This document shows, piece after piece, positions 38,978-47,321 of a stretch of DNA of 64,000 nt. Source of the stretch: a virus. The notes under the pieces are model-generated. The model did not search any database and was not told the origin of the DNA. It saw only the letters and a list, made by a program, of their open reading frames with translations. The stretch is taken from positions 92,984 to 156,983 of the IMG/VR virus record IMGVR_UViG_3300021478_000015, one strand, 5' to 3'. How positions within the stretch are numbered: the stretch's first letter is position 1; every line of letters starts with the position of its first letter. The translations under genes were made by a program, and so were the position numbers.

Positions 38978-40072
38978 ATGGCTACTTTCACCGGTACTGC
39001 TCATGTCTCCATCGGTAATGTCAATGTTGTTGTAACCGGAGAAGTCATATCTGATATCATGGGGACAAGTCACATTGTCCTCGGTGGCATCGACGTTGCT
39101 GCTATTGGGCATATCACCATCCGTTCCGCTGTCAATGTTCATCTTGGTGGAGTCCGGGTAGTAGCCACCGGCATCGTGACGGTGATGGGCAGCGGCCAGG
39201 TGGTCATCGGCCCGGTGGAGATGGCAGCCCTTCACACTCCCCTGGACATCACCTACGCCCCGTCCTTGTCCACCACCGAGGCTGAGGCCCGCTTGACCAG
39301 GACGATGGCTATCACCGCCGCGACCTCCACCTCGGTCACCGATGCCCAGGCCGTACTGACCTTGGACCTGGAGATCCCGCCTGACAGGGATGTTGGCACC
39401 AGCGTCGAAGCTCAGTCCATCCCCGACATCAAGGCCGCTCTGCTCAGCCACTACCTGGACCACTACGTGGTGCCCGATGCCAAGCACTGGGAACTGGAGA
39501 ACGAGCGCTTCCGCCATGATCAGGCCCTGTACCGCTACGGCGAGTACGCCATCTTCGTGACCATGTGGACCATGCAGGACTTCACCGCTGGGTTAGTGGC
39601 CCGCTGTCCCACCTGCTACGTGCCCCAGGGAGGCCTGGAGAACACCTGGAAGCAACCGGCTTACTTCAAGTGCCCGGATTGCCTGGGCACCAGCTTTCAG
39701 GGCGGCTACAAGGCCATCCTGGTCCGGCCCAGCCTGTGGTCCTGGGATGAGCCCACCCTGCAACAGCAGCAGCGTGGTGTCATCAACACCAACGTGGCCA
39801 CCGTCCAGACCACCTCGGACTTCCGGCTTCAGCCCAAGGACTACATCATCCGGGGTGACGGGTCGCGCTGGCAGTCCCAGGCCGTGACCGGTGACCATCT
39901 CGACACCGGCTTCGGTACCCAGTCCGGCATCTGGAACGCTACCGCCTTCATCTACACCAACGTCACCCGAGAGGACGAGTCCTCGCCCATCTACCTTTTG
40001 CCCATCACCGAGAGCTACATCCAGGAGACCATCCCGCAGTACTATTCCCGTGAGCCGGTGGCGGACTTCTGA
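38978..40072 (+). CDS. Connector-region protein with beta-repeat N-terminus and zinc ribbon
   Basis: The 364-residue protein begins with about 85 residues of beta repeats (AHVSIGNVNVVVTGEVI, SHIVLGGIDVAAIGHITI, VNVHLGGVRVVATGIVTV). A helical linker and a conserved-looking body follow, with a CPTC...CPDC zinc ribbon (near residues 209-233) and FQGGYKAILVRPSLW. Structural proteins with this central ribbon lie in the neck region of large actinophages; a stopper or neck role is inferred from position. The N-terminal repeats resemble those of the giant fibre and may have been added. AT-rich N-terminus (38980-39160). Confidence 0.6.
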   Translation: MATFTGTAHVSIGNVNVVVTGEVISDIMGTSHIVLGGIDVAAIGHITIRSAVNVHLGGVRVVATGIVTVMGSGQVVIGPVEMAALHTPLDITYAPSLSTTEAEARLTRTMAITAATSTSVTDAQAVLTLDLEIPPDRDVGTSVEAQSIPDIKAALLSHYLDHYVVPDAKHWELENERFRHDQALYRYGEYAIFVTMWTMQDFTAGLVARCPTCYVPQGGLENTWKQPAYFKCPDCLGTSFQGGYKAILVRPSLWSWDEPTLQQQQRGVINTNVATVQTTSDFRLQPKDYIIRGDGSRWQSQAVTGDHLDTGFGTQSGIWNATAFIYTNVTREDESSPIYLLPITESYIQETIPQYYSREPVADF

Positions 40073-40881
40073 TGCCTTCAGGGACCAAAGCGCCAGACCG
40101 AGTGATCATGGTCATTCCAGGGCTCCGTCGCCGCGACGCCAAGGTGATGGCTTTGCTGGCGGTGTCCTACGCCCGTACTCACGCTCCTAAGTTGACCGGA
40201 GTCTCATCCGCTTGGATCAGGCCGTTGTATGGCAACGGTAACTTCGGGATGCAATGGTTTCATGAACAAATCTGGTTTCAGAACACCGGAGTAAGACCAT
40301 TCTTGATGAGTAAACTGGCAGGTAAGACTGTTCCTATGTGGATCGATGATCCTAATGGTGATGTAGAGCGTCAAGAGCAAGAAAGTCTCGGTCGCGGTAA
40401 GACACTTCCTGCTAACAGGAAGCGTGTTTTCCCTGAGACTGGTCGTAAGCAGGTACTCATCTTTCGTAAGGCGGCCAAACCTACTAGACCAGTTTTTAAG
40501 GATGGCAAACTGGTAATGGTTAAGAATACCAAACAGGTCATACGTGGTAACAGGACGGTCACAGTACCTAGAAGCTATCCTGGCGCACCAGGCCGCATTG
40601 ATGAGAGACTTCGTACTGCTACTGGTAAGATCGGTAGGGGTAATATAGGTGTACGTTGGTATTTTCCTGGATTAACTCCTCGTAACTTCCTTCAAATGGG
40701 ATTAGTGGAGGCTTGTGATAGGTTTGGTGTTACTCCAGGGGCAATCCATACTGGATATGGATATATTCCAACTCTTGCTTCAGTTGGTGACAAGATCCCT
40801 GACTATACCGGTCAACCGATGGCTGAAAGGATGAACGCGATGGCCAGGAAGAGAGGTGCGTCACGTATCTCGTCCAACTGA
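40072..40881 (+). CDS. Connector/tail-completion region protein, AT-rich gene body
   Basis: The 269-residue basic protein starts with an overlap to the upstream stop. Recognisable phrases are VMALLAVSYARTHAPKLTG, SAWIRPLYGNGNFGMQWFHEQIWFQNTG and WIDDPNGDVERQEQES. Its position, third between the presumed adaptor and the sheath, is where HK97 gp10-like neck or tail-completion proteins occur, but I cannot confirm homology. After the first 150 bases the gene becomes AT-rich with A/T third positions, and GC returns at the next gene. Confidence 0.55.
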   Translation: MPSGTKAPDRVIMVIPGLRRRDAKVMALLAVSYARTHAPKLTGVSSAWIRPLYGNGNFGMQWFHEQIWFQNTGVRPFLMSKLAGKTVPMWIDDPNGDVERQEQESLGRGKTLPANRKRVFPETGRKQVLIFRKAAKPTRPVFKDGKLVMVKNTKQVIRGNRTVTVPRSYPGAPGRIDERLRTATGKIGRGNIGVRWYFPGLTPRNFLQMGLVEACDRFGVTPGAIHTGYGYIPTLASVGDKIPDYTGQPMAERMNAMARKRGASRISSN

Positions 40882-41543
40882 TGCACGTCATCACCACCGG
40901 TCTCAAGAGCGTCTTCACCCCCGAGTACGTCTCCATGGACGGCCAGCCAGACTTCGCCGGGCTGCATTGCTCCATCGAGTACCCCATCGACCCCCAGGAC
41001 TACCCCGGTGTGTGGGTGGACTTCGAGCCCGAGGGCGAACTCTCCAGGGGCGGCATCGATGACATCAACAGCTACCTCACCAACGGCAACAACACCCTGA
41101 CCCCGTTGTACCTGTGGCGAGCCCAGGGCTGGGCCACCTATACCCTGGCCGCCCTGTCCTCCCTGCAGCGCGCCCGCCTGCACGATGAGATCGTGCGGGT
41201 ATTCGCCTTCGGCTCCGATCCGACCGTGGCTGCTTTCCGGGACACCATCGAGAACAACAACTACCTGGCTATGAACATGGACTTCGATCGCATCGCGGAG
41301 CGAGGATCGGCGGCTACTCCCGGCACGCCCTGGGGATCGGAAGAGATCATCTACGAGGTGACATTGGCCATGCAATGCGTGATCGAGTTCTACTCGACTG
41401 CTAACAAGGACCAACTCTTTCCCCTTGATGCCATCCAGATTTACGGTAGTGCTGAGAATACGAATACCTGGACTGAGATGACTCTGGATAAGAACGGGGT
41501 CGTAATCGGCCCCGGCACACCCCCGTCAGATGGGTGGCAGTAG
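40881..41543 (+). CDS. Probable tail terminator / neck protein
   Basis: The 220-residue product (HVITTGLKSVFTPEYVSMDGQPDF) is an alpha/beta protein with a repeated beta-strand plan (YPGVWVDFEPEGELSRGG; EEIIYEVTLAMQCVIEFYS). It is the last gene before the sheath, the usual slot of the tail terminator. The ATG overlaps the preceding stop by one base. The assignment rests on synteny and size. A CTGTC/CGAAG element follows its stop. Confidence 0.55.
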   Translation: MHVITTGLKSVFTPEYVSMDGQPDFAGLHCSIEYPIDPQDYPGVWVDFEPEGELSRGGIDDINSYLTNGNNTLTPLYLWRAQGWATYTLAALSSLQRARLHDEIVRVFAFGSDPTVAAFRDTIENNNYLAMNMDFDRIAERGSAATPGTPWGSEEIIYEVTLAMQCVIEFYSTANKDQLFPLDAIQIYGSAENTNTWTEMTLDKNGVVIGPGTPPSDGWQ

Positions 41544-41550
41544 TGCTGGG

Positions 41551-41590
41551 CCTGTCTCTAGACCGATCAGAGCGACGAAGGAGTGAGAAG
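41551..41590 (+). promoter_or_regulatory. CTGTC-24-CGAAG element, copy 8
   Basis: CTGTC starts at 41552, TCAGA at 41567 and CGAAG at 41576, then GAGTGAGAAGG. About 85 bases of leader follow before the sheath start (GTG, 41674), which has its own AAGGGGG. A promoter for the tail operon would fit this place. Confidence 0.7.
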
Positions 41591-41673
41591 GCCGACGAGG
41601 GAGACGCTGTCCTGTGTCATCTGCCCTAATGCATGACGCAATCGAGACCCATAACAAGGGGGCGTGATACATC

Positions 41674-43149
41674 GTGTCCATCATTGACTTCACTCAGTAT
41701 CAGCCTCCAGGTGTCTATATCGAGCAGTTGGCCGTACCCCTTGTCGGGGTCACTGGCATCGCCCCTGACATCGTTGGCATCGTGGGGCCGTCGCAGGGGT
41801 ACCGCACCGTAACCGAGAGCTATGTGCTCAACGCTGAGACTCCGACAACGCTCAACCAGTACGGGGCTAATCCCGCCTCGGTAAGCGTCACCAATCAATC
41901 CGGAGTCCCGTACCTTCTCACCGACTACATCGTCACGGTGATCGAGGGTCCCACGGTGTCACAGAATCAGGTCCAACTGATGATGGCCACGCCGTCGAAC
42001 ATCAACCCTGGCTCGGCGGTCTACGTCACCTACCAGTACACCGATCAGAACTACTTTCTGCCGGTCACCTACACCGACTACACCTCGGTGAAGAGCGACT
42101 GGGGAGCCCCGCTCGACCTGTCCACCAACCAGATCCTCTCCCCGCTGTCCCTGGCCGCTCAGTTGGCCTTCACCAACGGAGCCAACACCATCCTCATCTG
42201 CCCCACCCAGGACACCGGGGGCGTGGCCAGCAGGTCCGGGCTGGCCGACGCCTACCAAAACCTGGCCGCGGTGGAGGCCCTGGACATCATCGTCCCTCTC
42301 CCGGTGGGCATCACCGGCACCCCGGCGCTGCCCGGCGATGTCATCAACATCGGCCTCGACCTGGCCACCTTCCTGAACAGCCAGGCTCAGGTGGGCATCT
42401 TCGGCGTGGGCCTGGTGGGCTACGACGCCGCCAATCAGGTGGCCCCCGATGTCATCGCCAATGGCATCTCCAACTACCGCATCCAGGAACACTGGCCCAA
42501 TCAGATGAACTACTTCAACGGCAGCAACAACGCCTCGTTCATCATCTCCGGCTACTACCTGGCGGCGGCCTGGGCCGGGGTCTTGGCCTCTCTGCAGCGC
42601 CAGATCCCCCTGACCAAGAAGAACGTGTCCGGGCTCAGTGGCATCCCCAACAGCGTCTTCACCACCATGTCGGTGGCCTACAAGAACCAGCTTTCCTCCT
42701 CGGGAGTGGCGGTGACCGAGCAGGTGACCGGCGGGGGCCTGCAGATGCGCCACTCGGTCACCACCCAGACCACCGCGGTGACCACTCGGGAGCTATCGAT
42801 CATCCGGGCCGGTGACGGCATGATCGAGATGATCCAGAACACCCTGGAGAACTCCGGGCTCATCGGGAGCGCCTTCACCCCCAATACCGTGGCCACGGTC
42901 AAGAGCCTGGTCCAGGGGGCGCTGGAGGCCCTGGTGGCCCAGAACACCATCGTGGGCTACGTCAACCTGGGGGTCCAGCAGCAGAACACCAACCCTCTCG
43001 TCGTCCTGGTGCAGTTCCAATACCAGCCTGCCTACCCCCTCAACTACATCGTGGTCCAGTACGCCATCGATGTCACCACCGGCTCGGTCTCGACGGTCAC
43101 CACCGCCCCCGATCCCACGGGCGGCTCGACCGGCAACACCGGCACCTAG
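41674..43149 (+). CDS. Tail sheath protein
   Basis: The 491-residue protein begins FTQYQPPGVYIEQLAVPLVGVTGI, the classic PGVY-type opening of contractile tail sheath subunits. It ends with the C-terminal domain typical of the family (ELSIIRAGDGMIEMIQNTLENSGLIG, TVATVKSLVQGALEAL, then beta strands YVNLGVQQQNTNPLVVLVQF). The middle holds the variable surface domain. It polymerises around the tube and contracts at infection, so the phage is a myovirus. The GTG start is preceded by AAGGGGG. The protein-coding tail (GSTGNTGT) is disordered. Confidence 0.9.
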   Translation: MSIIDFTQYQPPGVYIEQLAVPLVGVTGIAPDIVGIVGPSQGYRTVTESYVLNAETPTTLNQYGANPASVSVTNQSGVPYLLTDYIVTVIEGPTVSQNQVQLMMATPSNINPGSAVYVTYQYTDQNYFLPVTYTDYTSVKSDWGAPLDLSTNQILSPLSLAAQLAFTNGANTILICPTQDTGGVASRSGLADAYQNLAAVEALDIIVPLPVGITGTPALPGDVINIGLDLATFLNSQAQVGIFGVGLVGYDAANQVAPDVIANGISNYRIQEHWPNQMNYFNGSNNASFIISGYYLAAAWAGVLASLQRQIPLTKKNVSGLSGIPNSVFTTMSVAYKNQLSSSGVAVTEQVTGGGLQMRHSVTTQTTAVTTRELSIIRAGDGMIEMIQNTLENSGLIGSAFTPNTVATVKSLVQGALEALVAQNTIVGYVNLGVQQQNTNPLVVLVQFQYQPAYPLNYIVVQYAIDVTTGSVSTVTTAPDPTGGSTGNTGT

Positions 43150-43164
43150 TGAAGGACGCCTGAC

Positions 43165-43656
43165 ATGCAGACACAAACCAGACTGGTCGGCTCGGGGTTC
43201 ACCAGCTTCACCTTCAACGGCAAGGCCATCGCCTTCCTGGACGAGGTCCATGACTCCGGCCAGCAGCCCATCCGCCAGTACGAGGCGGTCACCCCGCTCG
43301 ACGCGCCCTACCCGGTGGAGTTCGCCCTGCCCCGTGTGCGGGCCGAGGGCACCTTGCAGCTAGTGGTGAGGGAACTGTGGAACCAGCCCGTCTGGTGGGC
43401 GCTGAACGGCCTCACCGGGTCCTGGAACATCGTGGACGTGTACAACATGATGGCCAACACCAAGACCCCTATCCTGGCCACCACGGTCATTCGCTCGCCC
43501 ACCGCCAACGCCAACGTGTGGCGGGGCTGGACCTACCACAACTGCGTGGTCACGGCCATCGATGATCGGGAGGCGGTGCAAATCGGCACCTTGACCTTCC
43601 CGCGCAATCTGAGCCTCATCTACGCCTACAAGACCGGGCTTCAAGGACAACTGTAG
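43165..43656 (+). CDS. Tail tube protein
   Basis: The 163-residue protein is beta-rich (TRLVGSGFTSFTFNGKAIAFLDEV; YPVEFALPRVRAEGTLQLVV; DREAVQIGTLTFPRNLSLIYAYKTG) and directly follows the sheath gene, as the tube does in nearly all myoviruses. Its size matches the family. It forms the inner tube through which DNA passes. Confidence 0.82.
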   Translation: MQTQTRLVGSGFTSFTFNGKAIAFLDEVHDSGQQPIRQYEAVTPLDAPYPVEFALPRVRAEGTLQLVVRELWNQPVWWALNGLTGSWNIVDVYNMMANTKTPILATTVIRSPTANANVWRGWTYHNCVVTAIDDREAVQIGTLTFPRNLSLIYAYKTGLQGQL

Positions 43657-43665
43657 GGAGGGACT

Positions 43666-43860
43666 GTGCTCGCCGTCACCCACTACCTGGCCACCAAGCC
43701 GACCGGTGGAGTCCTTATCTGCCTGGTCGTCGCCATCGTGTGCTTTGTTTTCGCGGCCATCCTGAGCTTCCCCCTCAGAGCATGGCCCTATGTCATGCAC
43801 TTGATCCTCGGTCTACTGGCGGTCGGGCTGGCTTTCTTTATGCTCGCTTTCCTCGTTTGA
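43666..43860 (+). CDS. Small two-helix membrane protein
   Basis: A GTG start behind GGGAGGG gives 64 residues with two hydrophobic helices (GGVLICLVVAIVCFVFAAIL and MHLILGLLAVGLAFFMLAFL) and almost no charge. It sits between tube and chaperone genes, an odd place for a membrane protein. It may act in host membrane targeting or lysis timing; there is no direct evidence. Confidence 0.55.
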   Translation: MLAVTHYLATKPTGGVLICLVVAIVCFVFAAILSFPLRAWPYVMHLILGLLAVGLAFFMLAFLV

Positions 43861-43885
43861 TCATTCGTCCTAGTTAGGAGAAAAT

Positions 43886-44497
43886 ATGCAGGGTGAAGGA
43901 GAGTCATTCGACCCTCCTGTTTCGGACAACTTCATGGACTTTGGCACCACATCTCCCGAGTCAGGCGCGTTCTGGTCTAGCGAATCAGATCAAGAGAGCA
44001 ACTCCGAGCCATCCCACGACTCACATCCGGTGACTGAAGGAACGGTGAGTGGAGTACCGGAACCAGAGGAAGAGGAACTCCCCGCTTTCGATGAGCAGTA
44101 CAGACAGGATTTCATTGGGCTCACCTTCGTCGGCAAGCTCAGTTGGGACTTTGAATGGATGGGACATCGCTTCAAGATCAAAACGTTGATGACAGACGAG
44201 TTGATCCAGATCGGTTTAGTCCATGCGAAGTTCCAGAATACCCTGTCTGATGTCAAGGCTTATCAGACTCTGGTTGTAGCCGCTTGCTTAGAGGCCGTCG
44301 ACGGTAAACAACTACCGGTGCCCATCACCAATGATGTGGATCTGGTGGAAGCAAGGTTCGAGTACATCAAGAACCACTGGTATCCCTGGACCATCGATGC
44401 GGTGTACGAGCAATACCTCCTCCTTGAAGTCCGGGTACAGAAGGTCATTGCAGCAATGGGAAAAGCGTCGGGATCAGTGGAGTTGATCCCTGGCTAG
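43886..44497 (+). CDS. Tail assembly chaperone (upstream frame)
   Basis: The 203-residue product has an acidic disordered N-terminus (DPPVSDNFMDFGTTSPES..., PEPEEEELP) and a helical domain (MTDELIQIGLVHAKFQNTLSDVKAYQTLVVAACLEAVDG in part), matching tail assembly chaperones of the lambda gpG type encoded before the tape measure. A GGGAAAA slippery site near its end (44458-44464) allows a -1 shift into the next frame. GC is lower than in the sheath and tube genes. The chaperone binds the tape measure during tail assembly; this is family knowledge. Confidence 0.8.
   Translation: MQGEGESFDPPVSDNFMDFGTTSPESGAFWSSESDQESNSEPSHDSHPVTEGTVSGVPEPEEEELPAFDEQYRQDFIGLTFVGKLSWDFEWMGHRFKIKTLMTDELIQIGLVHAKFQNTLSDVKAYQTLVVAACLEAVDGKQLPVPITNDVDLVEARFEYIKNHWYPWTIDAVYEQYLLLEVRVQKVIAAMGKASGSVELIPG
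44458..44464 (+). promoter_or_regulatory. -1 programmed ribosomal frameshift site GGGAAAA
   Basis: The heptamer falls in the correct phase, G-GGA-AAA, with zero-frame codons GGA (44459-44461) and AAA (44462-44464). A -1 shift enters a frame that stays open to 44856. This is the canonical arrangement of tail assembly chaperone genes in lambda-like and many other phages. Confidence 0.85.
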
Positions 44498-44856
44498 CCT
44501 CTCAGTGTCGCCTGGCTGAACGACAGGGCCTCTTACGAGGCAAGCACCTCTCGCAGGTGCAGAGCGCAGCGCTCGAAGTCGTCATGGCCATGGAGGACAA
44601 CGAGAAGGTGCGCCAGGAGATCCAGTCGCTGAAACTGGCTCTGATCTCTGCTGATCCCGCTTATTACATTCCTCAGTTCTATCCCGAGATCGCACCCCCT
44701 CCAATGATGAGTAGCAACGTGGATGAGATAGCCGACACCATTGACGACGAGGAGACTCCCATCATCGACTTCCAACTCACGCCACCATCGGGCGATGAAG
44801 CCGCTGACATCATCTCCCGACTGTTGAACAACAAGACTGTGACGGTAGAGCCATGA
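44464..44856 (+). CDS. Tail assembly chaperone frameshift extension
   Basis: After a -1 shift at GGGAAAA the frame reads SVGISGVDPWLASQCRLAERQ, then GLLRGKHLSQVQSAALEVV and onward to a TAG-free end at 44856, giving a fusion of about 323 residues. The second half is acidic and helical (AMEDNEKVRQEIQSLKLALI; DEIADTIDDEETPIIDF). A GTG at 44557 is an unlikely independent start because the frame is open well upstream and lacks a ribosome binding site. The stop overlaps the tape measure start by four bases. Confidence 0.82.
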   Translation, partial: SVGISGVDPWLASQCRLAERQGLLRGKHLSQVQSAALEVVMAMEDNEKVRQEIQSLKLALISADPAYYIPQFYPEIAPPPMMSSNVDEIADTIDDEETPIIDFQLTPPSGDEAADIISRLLNNKTVTVEP

Positions 44857-47321
44857 GCGATCCCGGTCCCCGAGGATGGGAATGGGGCGGCCAAGGTGGC
44901 TATGAGGATGTCAGGGGCACCCGTGGCACCACCAATGCTCCGCCCGGTGGAGGCCCCGGAGCCGCCTCGGACCTGCCTGACTCCATCAAGACCCTGGTCT
45001 CGGCTATCGACTCCCTGAAGGGGGTCATCAACACCAGTGCCGGTCAGAACCAGCAGATGAGCCAGTTCATGGCCATGATGATGGGCAAGAGCATGCAGGG
45101 CCAAGCCATGTTCGGCGGAGCGATGTTCCCCGGCGGATTCCCCGGCTTCGGCTCTCCCCATCAGCAGGGCAACGCCACTGTGCCCAACGTGCGGGCCTAC
45201 TTCCCGGACCCCGGCAACCTGGGCTCCTACCGGTCTATGGACAACCCCATGAGCATGCGGGGCACCGGTCGGCCGGGCTCGATGCCGATGCGGGGATCGG
45301 TGACCGGGATCCGGGCGCGAGCGGCCCGAGCCATCTCCACCAACACTTCGGTCTTCGGCACCCGCTTGGAGAGCTTCGCCAATCCCGACACCGGGGAGAT
45401 CGAGACCTACCGTCACACCGGGGAAGACACCGATGGGACCCCCAAGTACGAGAAGGTGAACCCTGCCGATGTGCCCCGATTGCAGAAGCGGGAGCGGGTG
45501 GAGTCAGCGGTGCAGACCGCCATGGGTAGGGCTATCACCGGAGAAGGGCTCAAGGGGGTCACCGACATCGCCGGAGCCCTCATCCCCGACGCCGCCGCCG
45601 GTCCAGTCGGATGGGCCATAGGAGGGGCCACGGTGGCCGGAGAGGTCGGTCTGCAGGCCGCCCATCTAGTGGCCAACCAGCGAGCCAAGAATGCTCAATA
45701 CCAGTCGATCATGGGTGGCTCCAACTTCGCCGGGTTCGGACAACGCATCCAGAGCACCATGTTCGGGATTCGCAATGCCTTCACCCTGGGCAGCGGTCAA
45801 GCCCAGGAGGCCTTTATGGGGGCCACCCAGATGGGTATGCGCGGCAACGAGCGCAACAACGCCCTGAACATGGCGGTCTCGGCCTTCAACAGCATGGGCA
45901 TGAGCGTGTCCCAGTCCCTGGCCGCCATGAACATCCAGGCTCAGTCCGGCTACGAGAACTTCACCGCCCTGGAGCAGTCGCTCAAGGGAGTGACCGCGGC
46001 GGCCAAGGAGACCTCTCAGAACGCCGACGCCGTGCGGCAGAGCTTTATCAACACCCTGGGGGCGGTCACCCAGAATGTCGGTGGGGGAGCCGGAACCAAT
46101 ACCGCGGCGGCGGCCATCTCCACCATGCAAGCTGGTCTCGGTCGTCAGTTCGCCAACGTGAACTTCAGTGGTCTAACCGATCAAAACCGGCTGTACATGA
46201 TGGCTTCGAACGCCGGTCAGGGTATCAACCAGTTTTTGGCGAATGCCACTACCAATCCAAATGTTTTGACCAGTGGCATCAACCGACTACAGAATCAGTT
46301 CCTCGGTAACTTGGGTGGTCAGCAAGCGGTAGCAAATGCTTTGAAGACTGGATATAAGCCGGGCGCTAACGGCAAGTTGGGACCGGCTCAGATCGCCTCC
46401 TTGACCGAGCGGGTGCAGAGCCAGTACGCCCCCGAGCCTGAGATCGCCGCTATCCTGCAGCAAGCCTTGGGCGTGGACACCTCCAGCATGAGCCCCGAGG
46501 CCGTGCTGCAGATGTACACCAACTATCTGGTCGGTAACACGCAACTTCAAGGCCAGAACCCGGCTGGTCCTCAAGCGGTCACCGGAGCCGGACGAGCAGC
46601 CCTGCAGCAGGCCTTCAGCCCGGCTCAGGCGGCTCAGTCGGCGGCCACCTCGGCCGCAGGGGGAGGAGCCCTCACGGCGGCGACATACACCACCCAGGCC
46701 ATCGGAGCAGCGGCCAAGAAGGCCGGGATCAGCGTGGGCAGCCTGAGCGGCAGCCAGGGCAAGCTGCGCGAGGCCTACCTCAAGCAGGTGGGTCAGACCG
46801 GCTCGAACTCCACCATCATCGATCAGTTGCTGCGCGACAAGTCCAACTGGGGCAAGCTCTACACCGTCCAGACGGCCAACGGCGGCCAGGCCACGGTCAG
46901 CTTCCAGGACCTGATCACCAACTACTCCGATCAGGCCGCTTCCGGTGGGGTGACCTTCGCCACCGGCAAAGACGCCTCTGGACAGAGCCTGGCCGGGACC
47001 TCGGTGGCCTCCAAGTACGGCGGTCCCAGTGACGATGCGGCCTACGCCCAGGCGGGCAAGGCGGCCTCGGCTCAGCAGGCCCTCAAGGGCAAGGACCTCT
47101 CGAAGCAGGCCCAGGACTGGGAGACCAAGCAGCAGGGCAAGTCCACCAAGGGCAACAACATCACCATCTCGGCCACCCCGCAGCTACAGCAACTCTTCGG
47201 CTTCGCCCTGAACGGCCAGAGCATCACCGCCTCCACGTCCACCTCCCTGACCCCGGTCACCGGCAACGTCAACAGCGAGAACCTGGCCGGTAGCTCCCCG
47301 GCCACCTACGGGTCCTCCTGA
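44853..47321 (+). CDS. Tape measure protein
   Basis: The 822-residue protein is rich in Ala, Gly, Gln and Met, with long helical stretches (SIKTLVSAIDSLKGVINTSAGQ; NMAVSAFNSMGMSVSQSLAAM in part) and one hydrophobic region (IAGALIPDAAAGPVGWAIGGATVAGEVGL in part). It follows the chaperone frameshift pair, the diagnostic position. At about 0.15 nm per residue it would set a tail of roughly 120 nm. The C-terminus is Thr/Ser-rich. The start overlaps the chaperone stop (ATGA). Confidence 0.85.
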   Translation: MSDPGPRGWEWGGQGGYEDVRGTRGTTNAPPGGGPGAASDLPDSIKTLVSAIDSLKGVINTSAGQNQQMSQFMAMMMGKSMQGQAMFGGAMFPGGFPGFGSPHQQGNATVPNVRAYFPDPGNLGSYRSMDNPMSMRGTGRPGSMPMRGSVTGIRARAARAISTNTSVFGTRLESFANPDTGEIETYRHTGEDTDGTPKYEKVNPADVPRLQKRERVESAVQTAMGRAITGEGLKGVTDIAGALIPDAAAGPVGWAIGGATVAGEVGLQAAHLVANQRAKNAQYQSIMGGSNFAGFGQRIQSTMFGIRNAFTLGSGQAQEAFMGATQMGMRGNERNNALNMAVSAFNSMGMSVSQSLAAMNIQAQSGYENFTALEQSLKGVTAAAKETSQNADAVRQSFINTLGAVTQNVGGGAGTNTAAAAISTMQAGLGRQFANVNFSGLTDQNRLYMMASNAGQGINQFLANATTNPNVLTSGINRLQNQFLGNLGGQQAVANALKTGYKPGANGKLGPAQIASLTERVQSQYAPEPEIAAILQQALGVDTSSMSPEAVLQMYTNYLVGNTQLQGQNPAGPQAVTGAGRAALQQAFSPAQAAQSAATSAAGGGALTAATYTTQAIGAAAKKAGISVGSLSGSQGKLREAYLKQVGQTGSNSTIIDQLLRDKSNWGKLYTVQTANGGQATVSFQDLITNYSDQAASGGVTFATGKDASGQSLAGTSVASKYGGPSDDAAYAQAGKAASAQQALKGKDLSKQAQDWETKQQGKSTKGNNITISATPQLQQLFGFALNGQSITASTSTSLTPVTGNVNSENLAGSSPATYGSS

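Noticed and set aside
41629-41667. 12-codon upstream frame (MHDAIETHNKGA) before the sheath gene
   Set aside because: It is probably chance; its end merely covers the sheath ribosome binding site and it has no site of its own.
44557-44856. Independent gene starting at GTG 44557
   Set aside because: The frame is open back to the GGGAAAA slippery site and has no ribosome binding site, so a frameshift product is more likely.
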